Assembly (NCBI GenBank): GCA_023663865.1
Contig: JAMPGU010000019.1
Location: forward strand, 1-43,995
Origin: Clostridium sp.
GTDB taxonomy: Bacteria > Bacillota > Clostridia > Oscillospirales > Acutalibacteraceae
DNA length: 43,995 nt
Reading direction: 5' to 3'
Below, piece after piece: positions 8,579 through 17,110 of the stretch; positions within the stretch are counted from its first letter, which is position 1, and each line of letters starts with the position of its first letter. A program made the translations under genes and the position numbers. The notes under the pieces are model-generated. The model was not told where the DNA came from, did not search any database, and saw only the letters and a program-made list of their open reading frames with translations.

Positions 8579-9922
8579 TCACCTCAGTATAACAGTTGCG
8601 ACGCTCATTGGCGCAATTGCTATTTTTTTATCCTTTACTGTATTTTTTGCCAGCTGGCTATCCTGTGCGGAGGCAATAACCTCTGCTTCATTATAGCTTA
8701 TGTCCGGCATAATAACCCTTTTTGCTTTGCTGTGATTCACAATAATTAATATCTTTTTATTGTCAGGTGCTTCAAAAGCGAAGACCGATAATCCTCTGGA
8801 GGTGGTGAAGCCAATGTCAAGACTTTTGCTTCCGATTGGTATATATTTGGAATAATGTGCCATTGCATAATAGCGCATAGCAATATAGTAATCGGACCAG
8901 TCATCCTTGGCAACCAAAAGTCCGTCACTGTAGCATTTGCCGTCACGAACAGCATTGTCCCGCTGGTTGGCACATACCCAGGCGGTCCAGCTTTCTGCCC
9001 CTGTATAGATTAAATCTTCACCGATTATTCTTGCCATAATGAGGGTGCTTTCAATAGATTTTGTATCCTTTTTGCAGGGAAGCTCACACCACTCGCTCAT
9101 ATCAAGACGGATGCTTATGTTGCTTTTTGCCCATTTTCCAAAGTCAATTTTGTTCTCTAAATTATTATCCGAGCCGTAGGAATGATAAGCGAAAACATCT
9201 AAGTATTTCATAATCAGCGGTTCTTTTGCCAGCAAAGTATAATATTCCTTGGTTTGCTCGCTTATGTTACCGCTTTCCATACCATAAAGCAGCAGGCTGG
9301 AACCGCGTCTGTCAAGCTCCTTTGCAAAGGCTAAAAAGCAGTCCCTGACCTCCTCAGGCTCATAGTGACAGCCCTCCTGCCATACATAATCTCCGCCCCA
9401 CTTCCACTGAGGTTCATTAATGGGGCTTATGTATTTTACAGGATATCCCTCGGCTAAAAAATGCTCCGCAATATCAATCATATATTTGGCAAAAGCATCA
9501 TATTTGTCTTTGGCAAGGTTTGAAAAATGCTCCGTAAATCCGCCGCTGGTCTGACTTGTTACAGTCTGTGTAAAGTGCGGGGAGTTGGCAAAGAAAATCA
9601 ATGTGTCAACATTTCCGGTATCTAAAGCCTTTTTCATTATATCTGTTGCATTTTTGTCTGCATTCCAATCAAAGCTTCCGTCTTTGTTCATAAAGGATTT
9701 GACAGGACGCCATGGATTTTTCATACGAAGATTATCTGCTTCATATCCGCCGCCCACATTATAGCGGTATATATTCATTTTAAGTCCGTTATCTCCATAA
9801 AGCAGGTCAACAACCTCATCAGCTGTTTTACTGCTGCTGATTTGAGGACTCCACCATGCAGCAGAGCCGCCGAATCCCTTAATTTCTTTAATCACTTTAG
9901 CAGATGACAAATTAATTTTCAT
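8579..9922 (-). CDS. Intracellular GH30-like glycoside hydrolase
   Basis: 447 residues. The beginning 'IKGFGGSAAWW' is the family 30 pattern. A (beta/alpha)8 barrel carries the likely acid/base E170 in 'YISPINEPQWKWG' and nucleophile E277 in 'RLDMSEWCEL', and a C-terminal beta domain ends 'IAPMSVATVIL'. GH30 enzymes are retaining and cleave glucosyl, xylosyl, galactosyl or fucosyl linkages; the NEPQWKWG context resembles beta-1,6-galactanase-like members, but the substrate cannot be fixed from sequence alone. There is no signal peptide or carbohydrate-binding module, so it should act in the cytoplasm on imported oligosaccharides. It is 6 bases after the ClC gene and 4 bases before the PHP gene. 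Confidence 0.83.
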   Translation of the reverse strand: MKINLSSAKVIKEIKGFGGSAAWWSPQISSSKTADEVVDLLYGDNGLKMNIYRYNVGGGYEADNLRMKNPWRPVKSFMNKDGSFDWNADKNATDIMKKALDTGNVDTLIFFANSPHFTQTVTSQTSGGFTEHFSNLAKDKYDAFAKYMIDIAEHFLAEGYPVKYISPINEPQWKWGGDYVWQEGCHYEPEEVRDCFLAFAKELDRRGSSLLLYGMESGNISEQTKEYYTLLAKEPLIMKYLDVFAYHSYGSDNNLENKIDFGKWAKSNISIRLDMSEWCELPCKKDTKSIESTLIMARIIGEDLIYTGAESWTAWVCANQRDNAVRDGKCYSDGLLVAKDDWSDYYIAMRYYAMAHYSKYIPIGSKSLDIGFTTSRGLSVFAFEAPDNKKILIIVNHSKAKRVIMPDISYNEAEVIASAQDSQLAKNTVKDKKIAIAPMSVATVILR

Positions 9923-9928
9923 GATTTT

Positions 9929-11521
9929 TTACCCGTTAATTATACTTTCCAGTTTATTGTTATCCTTAGAGAAACGACGCTGACTGATTAATACGACCAG
10001 CTCGTCACCCTCTTTTAGTGCAGTTTCACCCTTTGGTGTTACTGATACACCGTCGCGTTCAATGCTTACTACAAGACAGTGCTTTCCCCAGTCAACGTCC
10101 ATAATGCGTTTTTTCGCAATTGGACTTCCCACAGGAAGAATGTATGTTTTAAGCACCTTTTCGTCGGTTTTGTGAAATACAGGAGCGGACTTGCTGTCTG
10201 CCGTCATTCTCTCCAGCAGGGTTTCATAAAAAGGATTAACACCAATTAAATTTGCTGTTGCATAACTGATAAGACTTACCGTGGCAATCGGAAGAAGATT
10301 ACTCATATTTCCCGTCAGCTCAAATACTAAAACAATACCGGTTATTGGTGTTCGTACAATTGCTGAAAAGAAGCCTGCCATTCCGATGACAACAAACTCC
10401 TCCCAAAACTGCGAGCCTAAATCAAAAATATGAATAGATGCTGTACCGAAGATTGCACCCAGATAAGCACCTAAGATACAGAGGGGATAGAGTGTTCCGC
10501 CCGGTGCACCGCTGGCAAAGCATATTGCACCAAACAAAAATTTGGCAGATACCAATAACAGCAGTGCAGTTATCGGCGGTCGGTTTTCCATTAACAGTGT
10601 TTCCATACTGTGGCCGCCGCAGAGTATTTCAGGCATAATAAGACCTACAATTCCGCTTATCAAAAATACTGCAGGCAGCTTGATATAATTTGGTATTTTT
10701 TTGATGGATTTGTATATATCCTGCGCCTTTACCATAATAAGATTGTAAAGGATACCGCTGATACCCAGCAGAATTCCCATCAGAATAAGTATCCAGTAAT
10801 ATTTTAGAGGAAAAATAACAGTGTCATAATTGAATACCGTGCTTTGTCCGAAAAACAGCTTGGATATAAAATCGGCAGTGATTGCCGCAACAATTCCCAT
10901 ACATAATATGCTTTTGTCAAAGGTGTGATGTATTTCCTCCAGCACAAACATAATTGCAGCAAGGGGAGCATTAAAGGCAGCAGACATACCGGCGCCTGCA
11001 CCGCAGCTTATCATACGCAGCTCGGTTGTTTTGTCTGCTTTTGTAATCCTGGCAACACCCTTTCCTGCCATACCGCCAAGCTGAACACTTGGACCCTCTC
11101 TGCCGAGAGACAGACCCGAAAAGACCGAGGCTGTTCCGCCGATAAGCTTGCCCAGGATTACGCGCCACCAGGTTGGACTCATATATCCTTTTATTTCGCC
11201 GTTAATCTGCGGTATTCCCGAGCCGGATGCTTTCGGTTCCCATTTTGTAATAAAGTATACACCTACACCTATAGCCGAAACAAGAATGAGCCATAGTATT
11301 ATTCGGATTGGATTACCTTTGATAAAATCCAAAATCCTGTATAAATGGTTTTCGGCAAAGGATAAAAGAAATCTGTACAGCACGGAAACAAGGCCGGCAG
11401 CAATTCCGACCTCTAAGCCTCTTACGATTAAGTAAAAGCCTTCTTTTCTGTGCAGTTCAATTTTCCTGAAGGTTGTTCGTTCTTTTTCTCTCATAGTAAC
11501 AATAGAATATTTCCGTATCAT
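9929..11521 (-). CDS. ClC-type chloride/proton antiporter with TrkA-C domain
   Basis: 530 residues with about ten hydrophobic segments. The ClC selectivity motifs are GSGIP (100-104), GREGPSVQ (140-147) and 'SGAPGGTLYP'. The gating glutamate (E142) and the intracellular 'proton' glutamate in FVLEEIH are both present, the pattern of H+/Cl- exchangers rather than channels. The last 70 residues ('CLVVSIERDGVSVTPKGETA...LKEGDELVVLI') form a TrkA-C (RCK-C) ligand-binding domain. ATG at 11521 lies 20 bases after the Rrf2 gene and lacks a clear ribosome site; an in-frame ATG ten codons on is an alternative. Such exchangers serve acid resistance or anion balance; its presence in a methionine operon is unexplained. 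Confidence 0.9.
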   Translation of the reverse strand: MIRKYSIVTMREKERTTFRKIELHRKEGFYLIVRGLEVGIAAGLVSVLYRFLLSFAENHLYRILDFIKGNPIRIILWLILVSAIGVGVYFITKWEPKASGSGIPQINGEIKGYMSPTWWRVILGKLIGGTASVFSGLSLGREGPSVQLGGMAGKGVARITKADKTTELRMISCGAGAGMSAAFNAPLAAIMFVLEEIHHTFDKSILCMGIVAAITADFISKLFFGQSTVFNYDTVIFPLKYYWILILMGILLGISGILYNLIMVKAQDIYKSIKKIPNYIKLPAVFLISGIVGLIMPEILCGGHSMETLLMENRPPITALLLLVSAKFLFGAICFASGAPGGTLYPLCILGAYLGAIFGTASIHIFDLGSQFWEEFVVIGMAGFFSAIVRTPITGIVLVFELTGNMSNLLPIATVSLISYATANLIGVNPFYETLLERMTADSKSAPVFHKTDEKVLKTYILPVGSPIAKKRIMDVDWGKHCLVVSIERDGVSVTPKGETALKEGDELVVLISQRRFSKDNNKLESIING

Positions 11522-11541
11522 TTAATCGATGTGAGATGATG

Positions 11542-11934
11542 TTATATAATGTCAGCAAGTGTTTTTGAGGACAGAAAATTTTCAATCAAATCATCAAGCT
11601 CTTTCCACATCTTGTAGGTTTTGCAATTGGCAGCATTTTCGCAGGCATTTTCCTCCACACAGCTTACCGGGGCAAGACTGCCCTCTGCCACGTGCAGAAT
11701 TTCGGAAAGGGTATACTCCTTTGGCGCTCTGTTTAATTTATAGCCGCCGTTTTTTCCTCGGCTGCTGTCCAGCAGTCCGGCTTTGTTCAGGGAGGAAACA
11801 ATGATTTCCAGATACTTAATACCCATATTCTTATCGTCGGCAATATCCTTTAACGATATTGCATTTTCATTTTGATGCTCTGCCAGATATGTCATAATCA
11901 TTAGGGCATATCGGCCTTTTGTAGAAATCATCAT
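11542..11934 (-). CDS. IscR-like Rrf2-family [Fe-S] regulator
   Basis: 130 residues. The N-terminal winged helix starts 'MMISTKGRYALMIMTYLAEH', as in Rrf2/IscR/CymR proteins, with the recognition helix around 28-50. Three cysteines at exactly C92, C98 and C104 match the spacing and numbering of the [2Fe-2S] ligands of E. coli IscR, so it probably senses Fe-S status, iron or redox. CymR-type members that sense cysteine metabolism lack these cysteines. It overlaps metH as ATGA and has a GGAGGTG ribosome site inside metH, so it is coupled to it. Its targets are unknown; control of its own methionine operon is inference. Confidence 0.85.
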   Translation of the reverse strand: MMISTKGRYALMIMTYLAEHQNENAISLKDIADDKNMGIKYLEIIVSSLNKAGLLDSSRGKNGGYKLNRAPKEYTLSEILHVAEGSLAPVSCVEENACENAANCKTYKMWKELDDLIENFLSSKTLADII

Positions 11935-14240
11935 TGCTCTGCACCTCCGAAAAAGGCCTTGGCAATTCTTACACTTTCCATAGCATCCTTTGCATAATAA
12001 TCTGCATGAATCATTTTGGCATAAGAGTTCGTAAGCACGGCACCGCCTACAAGTACCTTTGCATTTGTATTGTCGTGAATAAGCTTGATTGTTTTTTCCA
12101 TATTCGGTACAGTGGTTGTCATAAGTGCTGACAGAGCAACCAATCTGCAGTCATTATTGATGGCAGCCTCCAGTACCTTTTCACATTTTACATCCTTGCC
12201 GAGATCAATTACATCAAAGCCATAGTTTGATAATAATACCTTAACAATATTTTTGCCGATATCGTGTATATCACCCTCAACTGTGGCAATTACAATTTTG
12301 TTTTCGCTTTTTTTGTCTTCGCCTGACAGCACTAAATGCTCTTTAATAACATCGAATGCAGCCTTGGCAGAATCCGCACTCATCAGCAATTGAGGCAGGA
12401 ATATTTTGTTCTTTTCAAATCCGTCTCCGACTACATCAAGGGCAGGAATAATATAATCATTAATTACCTCAAGTGCAGGATGCTCTTTTAAAAGCTCCTT
12501 TGCACAGGCTGCCGCATCCTCTTTTATGCCCTTGATAACCGCACTTTTAAGGTCCATTACAGTGCCTTGGGAGGTATTATTTTTCATATCTGTTACACTT
12601 TCAATATATTGTGCACAGTTATCGTCATATCCTCTCAGTGCATTGTAGGAATAATATGCGTTCATCATAGATTCACTCAAAGGATTTATGATTCCGGCGG
12701 AAAGTCCGTTTTCTAATGCAAGGGTAAAGAACGCGGTGTTGATAGCCTCTCTTTTGGGCAGACCAAAGCTGATGTTTGATACACCTAAAACAGTACCGAC
12801 ACCAAGCTCATTTCTTATATAATGAACAGCTTTAAGCGTTTCGATAGCGTTATCCTTGTTTGTAGATATTGTCATTGTAAGGGCATCAACCACTAAATCC
12901 TTTTTGTCAATGCCATAGCTTTCTGCGGTGGCAATTATTTTTTTTGCAATGTTAATTCTGCCCTCTGCAGTTTCGGGTATACCTGATTCATCAAGGCAAA
13001 GACAAACCACTACACCACCATATTTTTTTACAAGCGGAAATACCTCTTTCATTGAGGATTGTTTTCCGTTTACGGAATTTACCATAGGCTTTCCGTTATA
13101 TATACGCATTGCGGCTTCCAATGCCACAGGGTCAGAGGAATCCAGCTGAAGCGGCAGGGGGAGTACGCTTTGAAGATTATATACAGCATTTTTCAGCCAT
13201 TTTACCTCATCAATTTCAGGCAAGCCCACATTTACATCCAGTATGTGCGCACCGTTTTCCTGCTGGGTTAAGCCCTCCTTGATTACATAATCCATATCAT
13301 CATTTCTCAAAGCTTCCTTAAACAGCTTTTTTCCCGTCGGATTAATGCGCTCGCCAATAACCACAGGCTTGCCGCCAATGGTTACATAGTTTGAATAGGA
13401 GGTAACAATGGTTTCTGTCTTTTTATCGGGAATGCTGTCAGGTATATTTTTACAGCGGTCAATCATTGCACGGATATGATCAGGTGTTGTTCCGCAGCAT
13501 CCGCCAAGATAGGATACACCAATCTGTGCAATTTCCTCCATATCATCAGCGAATTCCTCGGGAGATACGTTATATACTGTCTTTCCGTCAACGGATTCAG
13601 GCAGACCTGCATTGGGCATAACAATGATTGGCAGAGAGGTAGCAGCTCGTAATTCCTTGACCAGTGCAATCATCTGCTTGGGACCTAAGCCGCAGTTGAT
13701 ACCGATGATATCAACACCAAGACCCTCAACCATTGCAGCTGCAGATTTAACATCTCCGCCGGTAAGCAATCTGCCCTTTTCGTCAAATATCATAGATGTG
13801 ATAATAGGCAAATCACAATTTTCCTTAGCAGCAAGAACAGCAGCCTTTAGCTCGTAGGTATCACTCATCGTTTCAATTACAACGATATCAGATTTGTCCT
13901 TGCCGGCAATAATGACTTCTGCAAAGATTTCAATGGCTTTTTCAAAATCAAGATCGCCCATAGGCTTTAACAGCTTGCCCGTAGGTCCGATGTCAAGAGC
14001 AACCTTTTTACCGGCTTTTTTAGCCAGCTCTACACCGGCTTTTACCAATTCAGAAACATTGTCATATTTCAAGGCATTCGCACCGAAGGTGTTGGCAGTA
14101 ATGTACTCACTGCCTGCTTCTGCATATGCCTTGTGAATTGCAAAAACTCTTTCAGGCTCTGTAATATTCAATTTTTCAGGCATTTCACCTGCTTTAAGAT
14201 TTAGCATACTGCCAAATCCGCCATCAAAAAATTTAATCAT
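11931..14240 (-). CDS. metH: B12-dependent methionine synthase, core (no reactivation domain)
   Basis: 769 residues from the ATG at 14240, preferred because AGGTG lies 6 bases upstream; a GTG at 14249 is in frame. It transfers the methyl of 5-methyl-THF to homocysteine via cobalamin. Domains: homocysteine/zinc barrel (about 1-290, with 'GINCGLGP' and 'GGCCGTTPDH' supplying zinc cysteines), pterin-binding barrel (about 310-560, 'GERINPTGKK'), and helical cap plus B12 domain (about 570-769, 'GDIHDIGKNIV' with the cobalt-ligand His). The AdoMet-dependent reactivation domain of the 1200-residue E. coli protein is missing and is encoded separately just upstream. The 8-base overlap with that gene (ATGATTAA) implies coupled synthesis. 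Confidence 0.94.
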   Translation of the reverse strand: MIKFFDGGFGSMLNLKAGEMPEKLNITEPERVFAIHKAYAEAGSEYITANTFGANALKYDNVSELVKAGVELAKKAGKKVALDIGPTGKLLKPMGDLDFEKAIEIFAEVIIAGKDKSDIVVIETMSDTYELKAAVLAAKENCDLPIITSMIFDEKGRLLTGGDVKSAAAMVEGLGVDIIGINCGLGPKQMIALVKELRAATSLPIIVMPNAGLPESVDGKTVYNVSPEEFADDMEEIAQIGVSYLGGCCGTTPDHIRAMIDRCKNIPDSIPDKKTETIVTSYSNYVTIGGKPVVIGERINPTGKKLFKEALRNDDMDYVIKEGLTQQENGAHILDVNVGLPEIDEVKWLKNAVYNLQSVLPLPLQLDSSDPVALEAAMRIYNGKPMVNSVNGKQSSMKEVFPLVKKYGGVVVCLCLDESGIPETAEGRINIAKKIIATAESYGIDKKDLVVDALTMTISTNKDNAIETLKAVHYIRNELGVGTVLGVSNISFGLPKREAINTAFFTLALENGLSAGIINPLSESMMNAYYSYNALRGYDDNCAQYIESVTDMKNNTSQGTVMDLKSAVIKGIKEDAAACAKELLKEHPALEVINDYIIPALDVVGDGFEKNKIFLPQLLMSADSAKAAFDVIKEHLVLSGEDKKSENKIVIATVEGDIHDIGKNIVKVLLSNYGFDVIDLGKDVKCEKVLEAAINNDCRLVALSALMTTTVPNMEKTIKLIHDNTNAKVLVGGAVLTNSYAKMIHADYYAKDAMESVRIAKAFFGGAEQ

Positions 14241-14790
14241 TTTCAACACCTATAAATGCTGTAACTGATTTAGTGGGCACCATTTGATATGTGTCCGTCA
14301 GGGTCAAACCGATTCTTTTTGTCAGCTCCAGCAGTTCAAATACTTTTTTATTTTCTTTTATGTCTAAATCAAAATATCCCGGTGAATATCTTTGCCGCAG
14401 CAGCAGTCCGTCAGCCTTTAGCTTATCCTCCAGACTGTCGCAGATTTCTTCAATTTTTGAAGCAAGACAGGCTTGCAGCACAACAGATTTCGATATGTTG
14501 GTCGCACTGTATGTCCGCAAAAGGCGGTCACATTCTGTTCCCAGTGTTGCTCCGAACACGCAGACCCTTTGACAGCCGCTAAGATTTTGCGCCAGTCTTT
14601 TGCTTTTAAAAAACATATTGCCAACAGCAAGTCCGTCCTCTGTAACAGTACAGTCAAAAATTCTGTGGAGTGTTTTTGGCTTAACACAGCTGTTCACCTC
14701 ATCACAGCATTCATCAATCAGAGCCAGCAGACGCTCGTCCTCTGTTTTCGATGAGGTTCGAAGATAACGTAAAATCTCAGCCCTATTCAT
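14233..14790 (-). CDS. Methionine synthase reactivation-domain protein
   Basis: 185 residues, similar to the C-terminal AdoMet-binding domain of MetH. The core motif 'RYSPGYFDLDIKEN' followed by 'IGLTLTDTYQMVPTKSVTAF' corresponds to the RxxPGYP...IGL...MxPxxSVSG pattern of that domain. It would reductively remethylate inactive cob(II)alamin of the shortened MetH with AdoMet. It overlaps metF by 8 bases (ATGAATAG) and metH by 8 bases, so the three proteins are made together. The split arrangement is known in Clostridia. The N-terminal 90 residues are helical and typical of the stand-alone form. Confidence 0.88.
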   Translation of the reverse strand: MNRAEILRYLRTSSKTEDERLLALIDECCDEVNSCVKPKTLHRIFDCTVTEDGLAVGNMFFKSKRLAQNLSGCQRVCVFGATLGTECDRLLRTYSATNISKSVVLQACLASKIEEICDSLEDKLKADGLLLRQRYSPGYFDLDIKENKKVFELLELTKRIGLTLTDTYQMVPTKSVTAFIGVEND

Positions 14791-15649
14791 TTATAATTTC
14801 AGATAACCCTTCCATAATTTTATGAGCCACGTCAGGCTTGTTCATCGTGTAAATGTGAATATTGTTTACGCCGTTAGCCATTAAATCAATAATCTGTTCT
14901 GTAGCATAGATAATACCTGCCTGCTTCATTACCGCAGGATTATCTCCAAATCGTTCCATTATTCTTTCAAACTTTTTGGGAACGGAGCAGTTAGACAGCT
15001 CAACAGACCTTTTAATTTGCTTTGCATTGGTAATCGGCATTATGCCTGCAATGATAGGCACATTAATTTCTTTGATTGCACACATTTCTCTGAAATTGTA
15101 GAATGCATCGTTATCAAAAAACATTTGTGTCGTAATAAAGTCAAGACCGCAGTCAACCTTGGCTTTGAGCTTGGCAATATCTGCAACGCGGTTAGGAGAA
15201 TCAGGATGCATTTCCGGATAGCATGCACCGCCTATACAAAAGTTTCCTTTCTGCTTGATTACTTCAATAAGCTCATAAGCATAATGGAAGTCGTGCTTTG
15301 AGTCGGTCTCGAAGCCCTGAGGTATATCTCCGCGAAGTGCAAGAATATTTTCTATACCATTATTTTCCAGCTCATCAAGAACAGAACTAATTTTGTTTTT
15401 ATCGGAATTAATACAGGTAAGATGAGAGAGTGGTGTAACACCACCGTTTTTTATGGCATTGGCAATTTCTGTTGTGTATCCGCTTGTTGTGCCGGCAGCA
15501 CCATAGGTTACACTCATCCATGCAGGGTTGTCCTTTACCATTTCGTGAATTACTGCCTTAGTATCATCTATCTTTGCCCATTCCTTTGGCGGAAAAACCT
15601 CAAAGGATACAGTTGTTTTTTTGTTGTTTAAAATTTCGCTGATTTTCAT
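14783..15649 (-). CDS. metF: 5,10-methylenetetrahydrofolate reductase
   Basis: 288 residues, full length. This FAD enzyme makes 5-methyl-THF, the methyl donor used by the downstream MetH. Family landmarks are 'VSFEVFPPK' at the start, 'SVTYGAAGTT', 'LTCIN', 'ILALRGD' and 'FITTQMFFDND', in the order expected for the (beta/alpha)8 barrel. ATG at 15649 follows a TAGGAGA ribosome site. It is the first gene of the leftward methionine operon, with a good promoter and a leader of only about 25 bases, too short for an S-box or B12 riboswitch. Confidence 0.95.
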   Translation of the reverse strand: MKISEILNNKKTTVSFEVFPPKEWAKIDDTKAVIHEMVKDNPAWMSVTYGAAGTTSGYTTEIANAIKNGGVTPLSHLTCINSDKNKISSVLDELENNGIENILALRGDIPQGFETDSKHDFHYAYELIEVIKQKGNFCIGGACYPEMHPDSPNRVADIAKLKAKVDCGLDFITTQMFFDNDAFYNFREMCAIKEINVPIIAGIMPITNAKQIKRSVELSNCSVPKKFERIMERFGDNPAVMKQAGIIYATEQIIDLMANGVNNIHIYTMNKPDVAHKIMEGLSEIINE

Positions 15650-15679
15650 AACGTATAATCTCCTAATAATTATAGGGAT

Positions 15680-15708
15680 ATTATACTACCACTTTACTAG
15701 GAATTCAA
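15680..15708 (-). promoter_or_regulatory. Promoter of the metF-to-PHP operon
   Basis: Read on the minus strand: TTGAAT (15703-15708), a 17-base spacer, then TATAAT (15680-15685). The start point would be near 15673. Confidence 0.75.
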
Positions 15709-15919
15709 GATATATTTATATTACTATACATATCTATATGGATTTTCTTCTCAGAAATGATACAGTAGAGAGGTGAATTTGCTCCATTTAAATTGTATTT
15801 GTCTGCAATCTATTTGAATTTTTTGTAAATAATAATTTAGAAAATGCAATTAAAAAACGAGAAAAACAGAGAAATAAAGAGATTACTACCTGATTTATAA
15901 AATTATTTTGATTTTTTTA
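15709..15919. other. Intergenic spacer between divergent metF and rplM
   Basis: AT-rich stretch between the two promoters. There is no open reading frame with a ribosome site, no strong inverted repeat and no recognisable riboswitch. Confidence 0.6.
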
Positions 15920-15948
15920 TTGACTATCAAATTCCCTTGTGTTATTAT
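15920..15948 (+). promoter_or_regulatory. Promoter of rplM-rpsI
   Basis: TTGACT (15920-15925), a 17-base spacer and TATTAT (15943-15948). The position fits a leader of about 65 bases before rplM. Confidence 0.7.
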
Positions 15949-15967
15949 ATTCCAGCAAAGAAAAAAG

Positions 15968-16013
15968 GACTGTGTATTCAGTCGGTATATTTTCTGAATA
16001 TATTTACGGAGGA
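15968..16013 (+). promoter_or_regulatory. Possible L13 autoregulatory leader
   Basis: The leader between promoter and rplM holds two small hairpins (GACTG 15968-15972 with CAGTC 15979-15983; TATATT 15986-15991 with AATATA 15997-16002), then the GGAGG ribosome site at 16009-16013. Firmicute rplM leaders are known to carry a structured element that binds L13; the match here is by position only. Confidence 0.35.
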
Positions 16014-16021
16014 TATTGATT

Positions 16022-16450
16022 ATGTCAACATTTATGCCAAAAGCTGACGAAATCGAGCGCAAGTGGTATGTGATTGATGCTGCTGACAAGCCTCTTGGTA
16101 GAGTAGCTGCTGAAGCTGCTGTACTTCTCAGAGGTAAGCATAAGCCAATCTTTACACCAAATGTAGATTGCGGTGATTTCGTAATTATCATTAATACTGA
16201 CAAGGCTGTTCTGACAGGCGACAAGCTTAACAAGAAGCTTTATCAGCATCACAGCGGTTACATCGGTAACCTCAAGGAAATTAAGTACAGTACTCTTATG
16301 AACGAGAAGAGCGATTTTGCTATGCAGCTTGCTGTAAAGGGAATGGTTCCTGATACTACCCAGGGCAGAAAGCAGCTTACAAGATGCCACATCTATAAGG
16401 GTGCAGAGCACAAGCACGAGGCTCAGAAGCCTGAAGCTTGGGAAATGTAA
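16022..16450 (+). CDS. rplM: Large-subunit ribosomal protein uL13
   Basis: 142 residues from ATG 16022, 8 bases after GGAGG; a TTG at 16016 is in frame but too close to that site. L13 is an early-assembly protein of the 50S subunit. Recognised by 'KWYVIDAADKPLGRVAAEAA', 'LRGKHKPIFTPNVDCGDFV' and 'HSGYIGNLKEI'. It pairs with rpsI in the usual bacterial rplM-rpsI operon, 16 bases upstream of it. Confidence 0.97.
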   Translation: MSTFMPKADEIERKWYVIDAADKPLGRVAAEAAVLLRGKHKPIFTPNVDCGDFVIIINTDKAVLTGDKLNKKLYQHHSGYIGNLKEIKYSTLMNEKSDFAMQLAVKGMVPDTTQGRKQLTRCHIYKGAEHKHEAQKPEAWEM

Positions 16451-16466
16451 GGGAGGTATCTGAATA

Positions 16467-16865
16467 ATGTACGAAGCAAATCCTTATTTCTACGGAACAG
16501 GTAGAAGAAAAGAATCAGTAGCTCGTGTACGTGTATATGCAGGTACCGGCAAAATTACAATTAATGACAGAGACATTGACGATTATTTTGGTCTTGAGAC
16601 TCTCAAGCTTATCGTTCGTCAGCCTCTTAATTTAACAGAAACAACTGAGAAGTTCGATATCGTTTGCCGTGTTAACGGTGGTGGCGTTACAGGTCAGGCT
16701 GGTGCTATCCGTCACGGTATTGCAAGAGCACTTCTTCAGTATGACGAGGCTCTTCGTCCTGCTCTCAAGAAGGCAGGCTTCCTCACTCGTGACCCACGTA
16801 TGAAGGAAAGAAAGAAGCCAGGTCTCAAGAAAGCTCGTAGAGCACCACAGTTCTCAAAGAGATAA
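16467..16865 (+). CDS. rpsI: Small-subunit ribosomal protein uS9
   Basis: 132 residues. S9 contacts the P-site tRNA through its basic C-terminal tail, here ending '[12 protein letters not shown]'. Other landmarks are '[15 protein letters not shown]' and '[20 protein letters not shown]'. The last five codons and stop lie inside the 18-bp att core of the element that follows, so the integration left the protein unchanged. It did remove the gene's own downstream terminator, which is now at 33100-33129. Confidence 0.97.
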   Translation: MYEANPYFYGTGRRKESVARVRVYAGTGKITINDRDIDDYFGLETLKLIVRQPLNLTETTEKFDIVCRVNGGGVTGQAGAIRHGIARALLQYDEALRPALKKAGFLTRDPRMKERKKPGLKKARRAPQFSKR

Positions 16866-16866
16866 T
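16849..16866. repeat. attL core, in the 3' end of rpsI
   Basis: AGTTCTCAAAGAGATAAT, 18 bases identical to 33073-33090. The copy overlaps the last codons and the stop codon of rpsI. Integration at the 3' end of rpsI is a known site for mobile elements with tyrosine recombinases. Confidence 0.9.
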
Positions 16867-16924
16867 CTGCAGAATTCTCACGACCTCTCAAAGCCTTTAT
16901 TGCGAAAGCAACAAGGTTCCCGGT

Positions 16925-16958
16925 GTCCGTTCAAAATCTTTGATTTTGCTAAACGGAC
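16925..16958. other. Strong hairpin in the left end of the element
   Basis: GTCCGTT (16925-16931) and CAAAATC (16932-16938) pair with GATTTTG (16942-16948) and AACGGAC (16952-16958) around a 3-base loop. It lies between attL and the arm-type sites and could be a recombination-complex or transcription-blocking structure. Confidence 0.5.
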
Positions 16959-17022
16959 AGGGTTCTTATTTACAGGGTTTTTGGAGTTGTCAGATGGACT
17001 GAAATGTTGTGAATATCCAGTT

Positions 17023-17053
17023 ACAAGTAACAAACAAGTAACACATAAGCAAC
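17023..17053. repeat. Left arm-type integrase sites
   Basis: Two direct copies of ACAAGTAAC (17023-17031, 17034-17042) followed by CATAAGCAAC (17044-17053). The same two words recur near the right end (33017-33025 and 33005-33014), and ACAAGTAAC again at 35408-35416. The arrangement resembles the arm sites bound by the N-terminal domain of Tn916-type integrases. Confidence 0.6.
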
Positions 17054-17068
17054 AAATTTATATGTATG

Positions 17069-17106
17069 AGAGATGTTTTTCCAAATGGAAAGGCATCTCT
17101 TTCTTT
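17069..17106 (+). terminator. Hairpin terminator at the end of int
   Basis: AGAGATG (17069-17075) pairs with CATCTCT (17094-17100), with further pairing inside, then TTCTTT on the plus strand. It would stop read-through from rpsI into the element. Confidence 0.6.
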
Positions 17107-17110
17107 ATGT

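Noticed and set aside
15650..15680. Possible SAM (S-box) or cobalamin riboswitch controlling metF
   Set aside because: The promoter is so close to metF that the leader would be only about 25 bases.
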